NCBI GenBank assembly: GCA_030141605.1
Contig: JAQGDQ010000096.1
Coordinates: forward strand, 1 to 64,000
Direction: 5' to 3'
Source: Tubiluchus corallicola
Lineage: Eukaryota; Priapulida; Priapulimorpha; Priapulimorphida; Tubiluchidae
Length of the DNA stretch: 64,000 nucleotides
Shown here: positions 1 to 9,873 of the stretch, in pieces
Position numbering within the stretch: the stretch's first letter is position 1
How the letters are laid out: each line of letters starts with the position of its first letter
Notes under the pieces: model-generated
What the model was told of the DNA's origin: nothing
The model's database searches: none
What the model saw: only the letters and a program-made list of their open reading frames with translations
Program-made: the position numbers and the translations under genes

Positions 1-2690
1 AGGGTGTCTCAATTCATTAAAAATTATGGTCTTTCGCAAATGATGTTCAAATACATTTACCTGTTTCGTTTATATCACGAATATGGAAATAAACGCATCA
101 TCATCCATCAAACAATGATTCATACATCCAGGGACATGATTCTGTTCACCTCCCTATGACAGGATTCCCTACTCGCTGCAATGCCCCAAGTGCATTTATC
201 TCTAAGGATCATTTTATTTATATCTAAATAAATGCATGCTTGAATTTGAATTACGTAATTGCTTCCCTTGAAATGTAACATAGTTCTAACATTCCTCACC
301 ACGTCAACTATATATGTAACAGGAACTGAGTTTTTGTCAGCTATGAACAAACGAATTTCGCGTTTTTTTTCTAATTCTTTATTAACTTTCGAAAATGCAT
401 TCATAATTGTTGTGCCCAAATTGCACGGTGGCATCAAATAAGTTTGTTTAATACAAAACACTTCAAGTAACCTCAACAAACCCATAGAACATTTATTCAG
501 CTCAGAAAATAAGCCTTTTCACAGTTCCAGCAATTGATGATGATCGTAAAAAGGTCAGTGGTTGGTTAAGTGTACCAGACAGTGTATTTGTGTACGCTTG
601 ACAATGCCTCGCAGCCCAAGCTATTGTAATACTAACAATTTTGATAGCTAGCTATATAGAACCTCATCTAGTTCGCTTTTCTGGTTCCTAAAAAAGATAT
701 TGCTAATAAATCACTCCATGCACGGACTATAATGCATAATTAAGTAAAGTCCACGTACAACAACTGAAGTTACTCAATTGAATCAGCAGACAGCTTTACT
801 TTACCCACATGTCATGTGACGGTCGCTGTTAAGACCTTTGACCTACAGCAACTATGCTTTGCACAACGACACTGTGAAGGGGCTTATTAATGACAATGCA
901 ACCCACTAATAGCATTATGATCTTTCACAATCTTCTCTTTTAAGGCTCAAAGTCGTAATTGCATATTATGTTTTCCTTTCTCAACTTTCAGTTTTATTGT
1001 TCTTATACCATTGCTATTATTACATTATTTACATCATCTTTATTTACATTATTAAGTTATCTACAGAAGTATGCATAATTATAATAATTTTTTCATTTAA
1101 GTAAAGTAAGCGTGTTAATGACCATATGGTCGTACATTCACCTCGCACTACTCAATTTATTTTATTTTAAATTTATTGATGTGTTTGATATTGTATGTTT
1201 TGAAGTGTGAAATAAAACTCATAGTTCATAGTTCATAGTACTGTAGCCACGATCTGGCTGGAGTCATAGAGACGTCAATTTCTTCAGTCCTTCAAAAATT
1301 GCCCTTATGATTCCCAAGGATAAAACTCTTCCTCATACTTAACAATCATATGCACATGCCTGCCATATCCTACCATCGTTTTGTTGTATTAATATATAAT
1401 TATGATTGGCTTTGAATTTTGAACTTCAGTAGGAATGACCAGAATGGATCTGAGAATATGCTAATGAGAAAAACAACATGGGCTAATGTTAGAGTATTTT
1501 CGATCAGACTGCTCATCCAAACTTTGGTTCACTGCTGATTATCTGGAAAAAGAAATTATTTTAATGATTGAAATTCAGGCTAGTGCTACTATAGCAACGA
1601 GTTCAAACAGAACCAATCAGAAGTGTAAATTCTGTTTTTTTTAAACATTTAGCACAGCTTTGAAAGAATGCAGCTAACATTTAATACAAAAAAGTGTTTC
1701 TCTAAACCAAACTTGCTAATTAAGGCTGTTTTTACGCAACTTTGCAATAAGACATTTAATTTTTCATTTAAGCGTGTACAATTTTTTTAGCAAATATTTG
1801 TAAACTTATTTCATTTTTGGGTAAAGCCAGAGGCTGGGGCAAATTAAGGGAATTTTACTGTATTTTGTGCAACAGGTCAATCTGTCTTTGATATTCTCTT
1901 CCTTTGCTTTTTCAAAGACTTTTCCAGATTCAGTTGTACATATTTCACTCAGATCAAAAGGCTTTAACAGGATTTTTCTGTTTCTAGTTCATAAATACTT
2001 TGTATCCCTTTTCTTTCTTGAAATGCAGACAATCTTGAAAAGGCTGTTGTCTCTTAGCTGTTAAACTCTCATTAATGTAGCATAGCACTACTTGGTTCAT
2101 AGGCCCCATGTACCCCGATTTATTTGCAGTTATTAAACACTTTATCTCTCTCTTTTTCGTACAAATTTCATTATCATTTTTAGTGTACAATTATTTCTCC
2201 CATTTTCTATCTTTCAGGTTTGGAAACAAAATTTAATAAATGTGGGCATGTATCAACATTAATAATAATTTTAATAATAGGTTAAGATTGTAATAATTAA
2301 CTGATTGTAGATTGAACGTGTTAAATTCCTTACTACAAAAATAATATTAATAATTAATACCGACATTACTGCACGTACATAAAATGTATGTGGGCAACAA
2401 TTTATAAAAACTTAGTTAAAAACGGTTAGTTAAAAAAAATCAAGTTGTACGTTATCACCAATTATTGCATTTTACGTACGTGTGATTGCGCACATTGGCC
2501 AATCACAATTTTAACATAAAAGCAAATCTACGAACGTTTACTTTCTAAAATAACCGGGTTACAGACATACTATGTTGCAAAGCAGAAAAAGTTGAAAAAC
2601 GAAGAGTCGATTCGACAGCGAATATAATATTTTTGACTGCATTTATTAGCACAACACGATTCAGAAATTGATGCATTTCAAAGAAAAAAC
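1..2690. other. AT-rich intergenic DNA, no recognised gene
   Basis: I see no conserved exon here. A 121-codon open frame on the minus strand (120-485) has a protein-like composition with a charged middle part, but matches no family I know and has no partner exons. The stretch also holds a short heptad repeat near 1221-1239 and several poly-T/poly-A runs. Confidence 0.5.
1195..1240 (+). repeat. LINE-like 3' tail with heptad repeat
   Basis: An AATAAA at 1211-1216 is followed by about three copies of a 7-bp unit (ATAGTTC). Short tandem repeats instead of poly(A) are usual at the 3' ends of several LINE clades. No coding remnant is visible upstream, so this is only a possible tail. Confidence 0.35.
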
Positions 2691-2699
2691 TACAGGAAC

Positions 2700-3050
2700 A
2701 TTCTAGGAATAAAACGGCCAAAGAAAATATCAAACAGGATCTGTACAATAAAGTCAAGGCAGAGGAATGGACAATTAAAATCAAAAGGAGAAGATCAAGA
2801 TGGATAAGACATGTTATGCGACTACCAGATGACAGTCCATTAAAGTTAGCTTTCAAAGAGCACTGTAGAAAGAAAAGAAACCGCAAGGAGGACAGCTGCT
2901 GGCTTACATCAACTTCATCCAAAAAGATCTTATCAACACACCATTAGATATCAAAAATACAGAGACATAGGAGGTTGCTGTTGACTGGGCAAGTGATCAG
3001 CAGGGTCATGTCAAATGACGTGTGACTCCAGAGATGATGATGATTAGTAC
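2700..3050 (+). pseudogene. LINE ORF2 C-terminal remnant
   Basis: The + strand encodes a degenerate segment resembling the region after the reverse transcriptase of EN-RT LINEs. It includes a basic run (KRRRSRWIRHVMRLPDD) and a WLTSTSS-type segment, with frame changes between parts. The basic 'RRxRWxxHVxR' pattern is typical of the C-terminal domain seen intact in the LINE at 55194-58362. The fragment ends near a GAT-rich microsatellite (about 3033-3045), which fits a LINE 3' end. It is 5'-truncated and dead. Confidence 0.6.
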
Positions 3051-4018
3051 AATAAAGACTTGAATGTTTACACACATGATCAGCTATAACCCTGAACAGC
3101 ACTAATTGATCGGCTAGTACGTTTACAAAAAACCCACATAAGCCTCTCATATGAATACTATTACAACATGTAATCGTTGAGGAATACAGGATAACATCAT
3201 AGATTCATAAGAGTCATCAAATTGATGGATGGATGAACCAGTGGCAGCTCTTAGCTAAAATTGGTGGGGATGCTGCAAAATTAAAAATTTTTAGCAATTG
3301 CTTTAATACTGTGTAAAAGGAAACAAATATGTGTAATTATAATGTTGTAATTGTAGTTTTAAGCAAACAAACTATTTTAAACATAACCTTGATAAACTCC
3401 TAAACAAAAACTAACGAATAGCCTAAATTGTCGCAGTTCAAGAATATGCCGATACACGGCTTTTAAACATGTTACAACTGACAACATGTACTGCAGTGAA
3501 CGACAGTACTCTTTCTACCTAAAGTACAGCGTTTTATCTCAGAGATGTGTGCATGGCCACATGTGCAGAGCAGCCAAACACCGTGTTGCTTGGGCTGTGA
3601 AGTAAATTGTACTTCCCCCCCGTGCTCCGGTTCCGCACACGTATAAAGAAAGAACTAAAAAGGACATTATATTGAATACTATTGATAATAATGAGTAAAA
3701 ACGGGGGGGGGGGGGGCTGCAGTACCACATTACCTATACACGAGCTGCTACTGTGGATGAAGCTACAATTTCGACAAGTAACAAAAAGTAAAACATGTGT
3801 AAGCGAAAAATGGTGAGGAGAAATTAGAAGTGGATGATGCAGGGATGTGATGAGTGAAACAATGAAACAGACAAATAGTGGGTACTCAGGAAGTGGACAT
3901 ACAAAATGAGGATCAGAGAGAAGAGTGAAAAATGCTAAATAATTACGAATTTGATTTATCTGTCTCAGTTAGTATGGGGAACTTTATGATATTCTAAATT
4001 GATATACAGAGTAGATAT
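3051..4018. other. Non-coding stretch with poly-G run
   Basis: No gene was found. It contains a run of 14 G at 3703-3716. Open frames reading across that run are proline-rich artefacts. Confidence 0.5.
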
Positions 4019-4270
4019 ATACATGTATACATGTATACCACATACATGTATACACACGTATATATATTTATACATATACATAAACCCATACACGCACACA
4101 CACACACACACACACACATGTACATACACACACACATACATACATACATACATACATACAGACATACAGACAGACATACATACATACATACATTTATATA
4201 TATACACATGTATATGTACCCGTATTTAAGTGGGGGAAAAGAGATTAAATTATATATATATATATATACT
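4019..4270. repeat. Compound CA/TACA/TA microsatellite
   Basis: TATACATG-type repeats pass into (CA)n at about 4093-4118, then (TACA)n with a few CAGA variants at about 4132-4192, then a TATA tract around 4250-4267. All long frames reported across it are translated simple repeat. Confidence 0.9.
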
Positions 4271-4354
4271 CGTAGTATTAACTATAATTGTATGTAACAT
4301 TTAAATGTAGCTGATGGTAGTTATGTAGCCATCAAACCATTAAGGATAGGCTAT

Positions 4355-4370
4355 GGGGGGGGGGGGGGGG
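4355..4370 (+). repeat. Poly-G run (16 G)
   Basis: An uninterrupted G homopolymer, the second in this region after 3703-3716. Its true length is uncertain because homopolymers are error-prone. Confidence 0.8.
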
Positions 4371-4639
4371 AAATTATATGAATATAAGTGATTCATTAGC
4401 AAAATTAATGCTACAATAATACATTCAAAATTTTTTGTATCATGAGGAAAATAATGTTGATTATATGTGGGCGAAGAGAGGTTATATTATGTCATTATAG
4501 CCAAATTAGTTTAATAAATACGGCTATTGGGAACATCGTAACAGCAATTGCAATACCATGACATACATATAATATTATGAATAATGAAGGGAGAGGCGCA
4601 TGCATTGGCAAAATGTGATTCTACGCTGCAATGAATGAA

Positions 4640-6290
4640 TCATTTCATTTTAATTGATTTATACCTTTTACTAATAAAAGTAACAAAAGTCGTAAAGATA
4701 TCTATTAGTAAAAAAAAAACACAAGTGCAAAAAGACACACGTGCGCAAAAAATTAAAAATACCTTATATTGCTTGGTAGCTATTTTTAAAGAAGCAGACG
4801 AAATGATTGTCTTGGGCACACTGTTCCACAAAATAACTCTATTGTGCTGTAAGGTATTTAAGCCATACGCTGTGTTAAATCGTGTTTGAAAATAGTGTCC
4901 CGTACTGGAAGACCTAGTATAGTGAGAGTGAACGTCTTTGATTAAGGAAAAGTAGGTAGTATATAGTTCAGGCAACTGCCGGTTATCAAACTTATACATG
5001 AATTTAAATAATTCAAGATTATAAATATCTATAAACTAAAGGTATATTTGTGATGATGTTGCATGGTCTTTGTAATTGGCAAAGTCATATATTTAACTAT
5101 TTTATTCTGTACTGTTAATAGCTGTTATAATAAGTATTTTTTGTTTGCCACCAAGACATCACACAGTATTGGAGATACGGTAGACTAATGCATGGTAGAC
5201 CATTTTCAAAATAGGCAAATTAATAAAATGCCTTAACTTTGCAGAAATACCCGCTGTTTTGTTTAATTTTGTTGCTGTAGAGGAAATGTGGGTAGACCAC
5301 TTCATATTATTATCAATATGCAACCCAAGGTACTACTACTTTGTGTTAAAGTTATGTTGCCAATTTTGAGTTCAAAAGTGGAAGAGTCTTGTTGTGAAAG
5401 GTTCCTACTGATTAACACATACTTTGTTTTAGTGTAATTAACAGATAATTTATTTGCTTTCATCCAGTAATCAATCTTTTTAGTTCATTGTTAGTGCAAT
5501 ATTGTAAAGTTGAATAGTTAGTAGATGTGAGGAAGAAACTTGTGTCATCAGCGAAAAGGCGAGTGTTAAAATTAGTAGCAAGAGGTAGGTCATTGATATA
5601 GATCAGGAAACGCAGCGGCCCAACAGTTGATCCTTGAGGTACACCACAGTTTATGTCTAGCAAATCAGAGCATGTATTGTTTATAGTGGCGAACTGTTGT
5701 CAGTTAATTAAGTCAGATTTAAGGAGATCCAAGGCAGGGCCTCTGATTCCATAATAATGTAATTTATGTAGTAGAATATCATGTTGGACTGTCAAAAGCT
5801 CTAGATAAATCTAGGAACATTGCACAAGTGAATAGTTTTGTGTAAATTTAGAAGCATATTTTCAACAAATTCAGAAGTAGCTAATGAAGTAGGATAAGTT
5901 TTGTGAAAACCAAGTTGAAATTTTGTTAGTATATTACATGAAGTGAGAAAATTGTTAATGAGATTACAAATAATATTTTCAAAAATTTTGGAAACTGGTG
6001 ACAGGAGAGAAATTGGGCAATAATTTGATGGGTTGTTTATTGAATCATTATTATAAAGTGGTTTACTTTAGCTACTTTTAGACATTTAGCAAAGGTTCCT
6101 TCAGAAACTGCCATATTAAATAATTGAGAAAGTACTGGGACAATTAAATCACTTGCTAATTTGTAGAATTTAACATGGAAATGGCTGGTGGTTGTTGATA
6201 AGGGGTGGTATGCTCCTGCAAATGTGAAGCAAGTGCTGATACTAATTCCAGTAAACACAAAAGGTGTTTTTAAAGTGTCTGCCATCTTGA
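4640..6290 (-). pseudogene. Degenerate non-LTR retrotransposon (RT domain and C-terminus)
   Basis: Read on the minus strand, the order matches a LINE reverse transcriptase: an N-terminal RT piece (6285 to 6037, ending in KCLKVAKVNHF), a middle piece with GFHK near 5900, then RT motif B (GVPQGSTVGPLRFLIYIND) and the catalytic FADD box at about 5550-5660. A C-terminal piece (4999 to 4640) has LYTTYFSLIKDVHSHYTRSS and LWNSVPKTI. The pieces lie in different frames with stops between them, so the copy is dead, and no endonuclease domain is visible. The 'LWNSVP' C-terminus is typical of CR1/Jockey-like LINEs; the clade is inferred. Confidence 0.8.
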
Positions 6291-6299
6291 AATATCAAA

Positions 6300-6814
6300 C
6301 TTTATATAATCTCAGTGAAATTTAACTGTCTAGCATTATAAGTTGCATTATTACACGTTGCAATTCTCGGGTATTTATCTGTATCGTACAACACATTATA
6401 TATTGTTTTTTTATGCAGTTGTAGTACTAGTAGTATTACTAGCAACTCCTATATAGTAGTGAAGATTTTTATTTCAGTATTATTGTTTCGCCTCCTACTC
6501 CTCATTTTGTTTTCTAGTTTTGCTCACCTACTTTTTTTAAAAATTTTTAATTGGCCAAATTATGGTTTCCAATTCTAAATTTAACTTCCTTCTAGTCATG
6601 AATACAATATACAGTAAAATATTTGGATGGACTAGTGTTAGAAGATGAGGGTCTAACTTTGGCCCACTACATTTAAAAAAAGTACAAAAATGTAAAACCT
6701 CCAACCAGCTGGTTTTTTCGCACTGGCACGAATCTCACTTTGGTCAAACAGCTGGCTTCACTGTGATGCATTGCCGAAATGAAGGACCTCACTACAGCAG
6801 TATTTCCTTCCATG
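6300..6814. other. Non-coding stretch, nothing recognised
   Basis: AT-rich DNA without a convincing exon. A 79-codon minus-strand frame near 6673-6912 overlaps the start of the dispersed repeat and is probably chance. Confidence 0.4.
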
Positions 6815-7270
6815 GGCTCGTTGCTAGTGTTACTTAAAGAAAGACAGGATGATTTTTCATATACTGCCCCATTTTCAAATACGGTAAAAAGTATATATTT
6901 TAACACCAACAATACTGCAAAAGGTCTCTAATAATTAAATAATAGATGAAAATCTTAATTAATGGCAGGCAAGCTCAATTATTGATGACATCACAAACTA
7001 ACATAATTTTTAACACCAAAAATATTCCAAGAGCGGGTTGCACGTGTTTGTGAAAGCGAAAATTGAAGTGCAGTGCTGCTGTAAGAGTTACAGTGTGTTG
7101 TACTAAAACTCAACAAATTTTGAGTTAAGAATTCAAATTCACTGTGTGGTAATAATTCTTTCATGTAAGGCATTCTTTAAAAAATACTATGTTTCCTTTC
7201 AATATTTTAAAGAATAGATTGTTTAGAGCTACAATTTAACATTAGATCCGGTTTTGCTTTAAGCAGTCAA
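6815..7270 (+). repeat. Dispersed repeat family R1, copy 1 (internally deleted)
   Basis: This copy aligns by eye with 47645-48150 and 63090-63745. Shared blocks are the start (TTTTTCATATACTGCCCCAT), a centre (TTGCACGTGTTTGTGAAAGC) and an end around TTTCCTTTCAATATTTTAAA. It lacks about 200 bp that copy 3 has between the ATTCAAATT block and the TGGTAATAATTCTTTCA block. No coding potential is shared. The nature (MITE or SINE) is unknown. Confidence 0.7.
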
Positions 7271-8552
7271 GCATCCAAAAGTAAAGTAAAAAGCAGTCAT
7301 ACTCTTAATGACGTGATAGTGGTGTTGTCATGTCATAATTGACAACATTTTTGGATTTATGTGATGCACTTTCTTATCTATCAGTCATTTTTAGGACATG
7401 CAATCAATTTTTGGCCCAAGCAAGCACCATCTTGGATTTGTGCATATATCTCAGAAGTACCAATCCCGATTTGGACGATGTCTCCTGAAACCATGTTCTA
7501 ATAGAAACTGAAGGGAAAACCCTATTGCAATTTGTTCTAAGTACCACCTTACTTGGAGCTATTTTTGCCCATCTATAAAGGTCCAAAATTCAGGTTTTGT
7601 TCTTACTTTTCCGCATAAATTTCATGTTTTCCAAATTTGGTAAGAAAAATTTAATTAATTGTGGGTTTGTACCATCATTACTACAGTCCTCAGTATGTAT
7701 ACAAGACTTAGGAATGATTTTTTTGTTTAGTGGCTAATTATCATATGGTAGGTCTTTTGGCTTAGCAGCTAGCAAAATATTTAGAGTAATAAAAATGCTG
7801 AGATTCTGAAAATTGAACTTTGCAACATATATAGTTTGAGTGTGGATTAGAAATGACACTATAGCTTTTAATCAGTTTTTCTAAACTGGTTGCACACAAA
7901 GTTTAATTTAAGTATGATTTTGATTTTATGTTTCCATTGTATGTAACAGTTTTAAGCAATAAAAAATATTAATAATAAATAATAATTCTTGTAAAGTAGT
8001 AAAATTTCTCTGAATGTATAATTCAGGCATTCTTAAGGATTGCAAATTATAATTGTAGAGACAAATGTGACATGACAATAATACTGAATTCATATGCTAG
8101 GAATCTTGCTCAGCAACGGCTATTCATGTTAAAAAACTCGGTTTTTGTGAGTTTTTAGCTATGCAACAGTGCGATTCATAAGTCTTGCATGTTTGGTATT
8201 TTTGGCCATCGTCATAATCATATGCCCTATATTGGGCAGGAAGAATTCTAAAATAAAAAACTGTTCCCTCAAGACAGGTAAACACAGCAGTAATCCTCCA
8301 AAAAAATAGGGCCGGATTATGATCATAGGTTAATGAATTTATGGGGCCACTTCAGACGGAGTTACCCTCTAACTCACCCGCACCCGTTTAGAACATTTTT
8401 TACTTGTGATATATTTTAGCAACATCTACATATCCTAAAGTAAACTTGTTGTAAATTCTTTAAATAAACTAGAATATCTATCTTTTGTCACTAAAAATAT
8501 TCTTTATTTTTTGAATTTAAGATAGTGCTCTTCTGAGACTTGCCATGGTTAT
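7271..8552. other. Non-coding stretch, nothing recognised
   Basis: No exon, RNA gene or element end could be supported. It contains AT-rich DNA with short TAATAA runs. Confidence 0.4.
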
Positions 8553-9012
8553 AATCATAAAGAAGACGAAGTGCTCTTTAAATCTCAAAAAACTTTTTTA
8601 GAAGCTTCGTGGACTTTTTCTGCTGTAAGGTAGAGAAACAATAATAAAAATCATAAAAATTACAGATAAAACTACTTGTAAAGTGTAAGTATACAATGAC
8701 ATTAAAATAAGGGATACAATATTCGTTAAGAAGCTGTATTATAAAATCAGTTTCAGTTTGATTTTGTTTTTTTTGTTAATTGATAATTGTAATGTTTCTT
8801 CTAATTTAGTTTTTAATACAGCTTCTTAATGAATTTTGGATTCCTTATTTAATTTATTTAATGTCATTGTTCACTTACACTTTACATGTAGTTTTTTCTG
8901 TGACTTTTATTATTGTATCTCTACAGCTGACGAAGTCCATGAAGGACGAAAGCTTCTGGAAAAATAAAAGTTCTTTGAGACTTGAAGAACACTTTGTCTT
9001 CTTTATAATTTC
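8553..9012. mobile_element. Foldback element with ~200-bp inverted arms
   Basis: The segment 8553-8750 is an imperfect reverse complement of 8801-9012: for example AAGAAGCTGTATTATAAAA near 8729 pairs with the AATACAGCTTCTTAATG block near 8815, and ACTTGTAAAGTGTAAGT pairs with ACTTACACTTTACATGTAG. A 50-bp T-rich spacer separates the arms. The right arm contains an intact hammerhead-ribozyme core; the left arm keeps only a decayed version. Inverted flanking copies with hammerheads are known from Penelope-like elements, but no Penelope RT is present here, so the assignment to that class is an inference. Confidence 0.65.
8924..8958 (+). ncRNA. Hammerhead ribozyme motif (type I, minimal stem III)
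   Basis: Seen directly: CTGACGA at 8927-8933 (matches CUGANGA), stem II GTCC 8935-8938 and GGAC 8944-8947 with loop ATGAA, then GAAA at 8948-8951. AGCT at 8951-8954 would be a loopless two-base-pair stem III, followed by T8955 as the cleavage-site base. CTG 8956-8958 pairs with CAG 8924-8926 as stem I. All invariant core bases are present. A stem III without a loop cannot close in one molecule, so cleavage would need a dimer, as described for hammerheads of Penelope-like elements and animal retrozymes. Activity is not shown. Confidence 0.75.
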
Positions 9013-9088
9013 TTAATTTTTGACTATCTGTGCCTTTAAAAACTGTTACTGAATGCAAAGTTAAAATCCTGCTCGCACTGATAAGAGA

Positions 9089-9253
9089 GTGTACATGCAC
9101 CCATGACATGAGAATGGCCGAACTGCAGCTTGTTCTGTTTGGAGTGTACATGCACCGATGACATGAGAAGAGCCAAGCTGCATTTTGTTCTGTTTGGAGT
9201 GTACATGCACCCATGACATGAGAAGAGCCAAGCTGCAGCTTGTTCTGTTTGTA
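9089..9253 (+). repeat. 55-bp tandem repeat, 3 copies
   Basis: Units start at 9089, 9144 and 9199, each opening GTGTACATGCACC and closing CTTGTTCTGTTTG, with a few substitutions between copies. The 55-bp period is not a multiple of three, which is why all frames look repetitive. No function is apparent. Confidence 0.9.
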
Positions 9254-9794
9254 GTGAAAGACAGAAAGTAAAAAGTGTCACGTGTTACAGTCAAATGTAT
9301 AATCGTGTATTGTAAAAATGTAGATAATCAAAGCATCTTGGCATTATGCACAGCAAGCCACAATAACTAATTGCTTAGCATTAATTAGCAATTATTAATC
9401 CCTTTATGTTAAGTTCAAACCATTCATTTCGTTTACTATTTTGTTTGCATTTCATTTCCTTTGATTTCCTTTGTTCAATACGTACAGTGTACACAACTTT
9501 ATTACAACTTTTACATAAATTCTTATGTAAGTTTTTGGATGGCCATTTGCTCAGCTAAATTCTCATCATCTGAATGCAGCTTTATGAAATAAAATGAAAA
9601 TTCGTTAGCTGTAACAGTGAACTTGAACGTATGCACTAGTCTGCCATATAGCCCACAGGTCATTACTTAAGATGTAAATAATAGACTTTACAGTGTAGGT
9701 ATATTTCTTTTGTAAGTGTTTTGTTTTTATCTTATAGCTTACCTGTTATAAGCCAAGGCCTACGTGTTAGTCAGGTTGTCTGCTCATAAATTTC
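9254..9794 (+). promoter_or_regulatory. Upstream region of UCHL5 (promoter/5' UTR not delimited)
   Basis: The 540 bp before the UCHL5 start codon must hold the 5' UTR and probably the promoter if there is no upstream non-coding exon. I see no clear TATA box or CpG cluster, so no transcription start can be placed. Confidence 0.3.
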
Positions 9795-9873
9795 ATGGCT
9801 GGTGGTAGTGCAGGTGACTGGTGTTTAATTGAAAGTGATCCGGGTGTTTTCAGTGAATTAATTCGTGGTTTTG
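9795..9873 (+). CDS. UCHL5: UCHL5 exon 1
   Basis: Encodes residues 1-26 plus one base of codon 27. It begins MAGGSAGDWCLIESDPG, the conserved UCH N-terminus, and ends at a GTAAGT donor (phase 1). Confidence 0.95.

Noticed and set aside
120-485. 121-codon minus-strand open frame as a gene
   Set aside because: No recognised domain, no splice partners and no repeat copy; chance frames of this size are expected in 64 kb.
3965-4297. Cys/Tyr/Val- or His/Thr-rich small proteins
   Set aside because: They are translations of the CA/TACA microsatellite.
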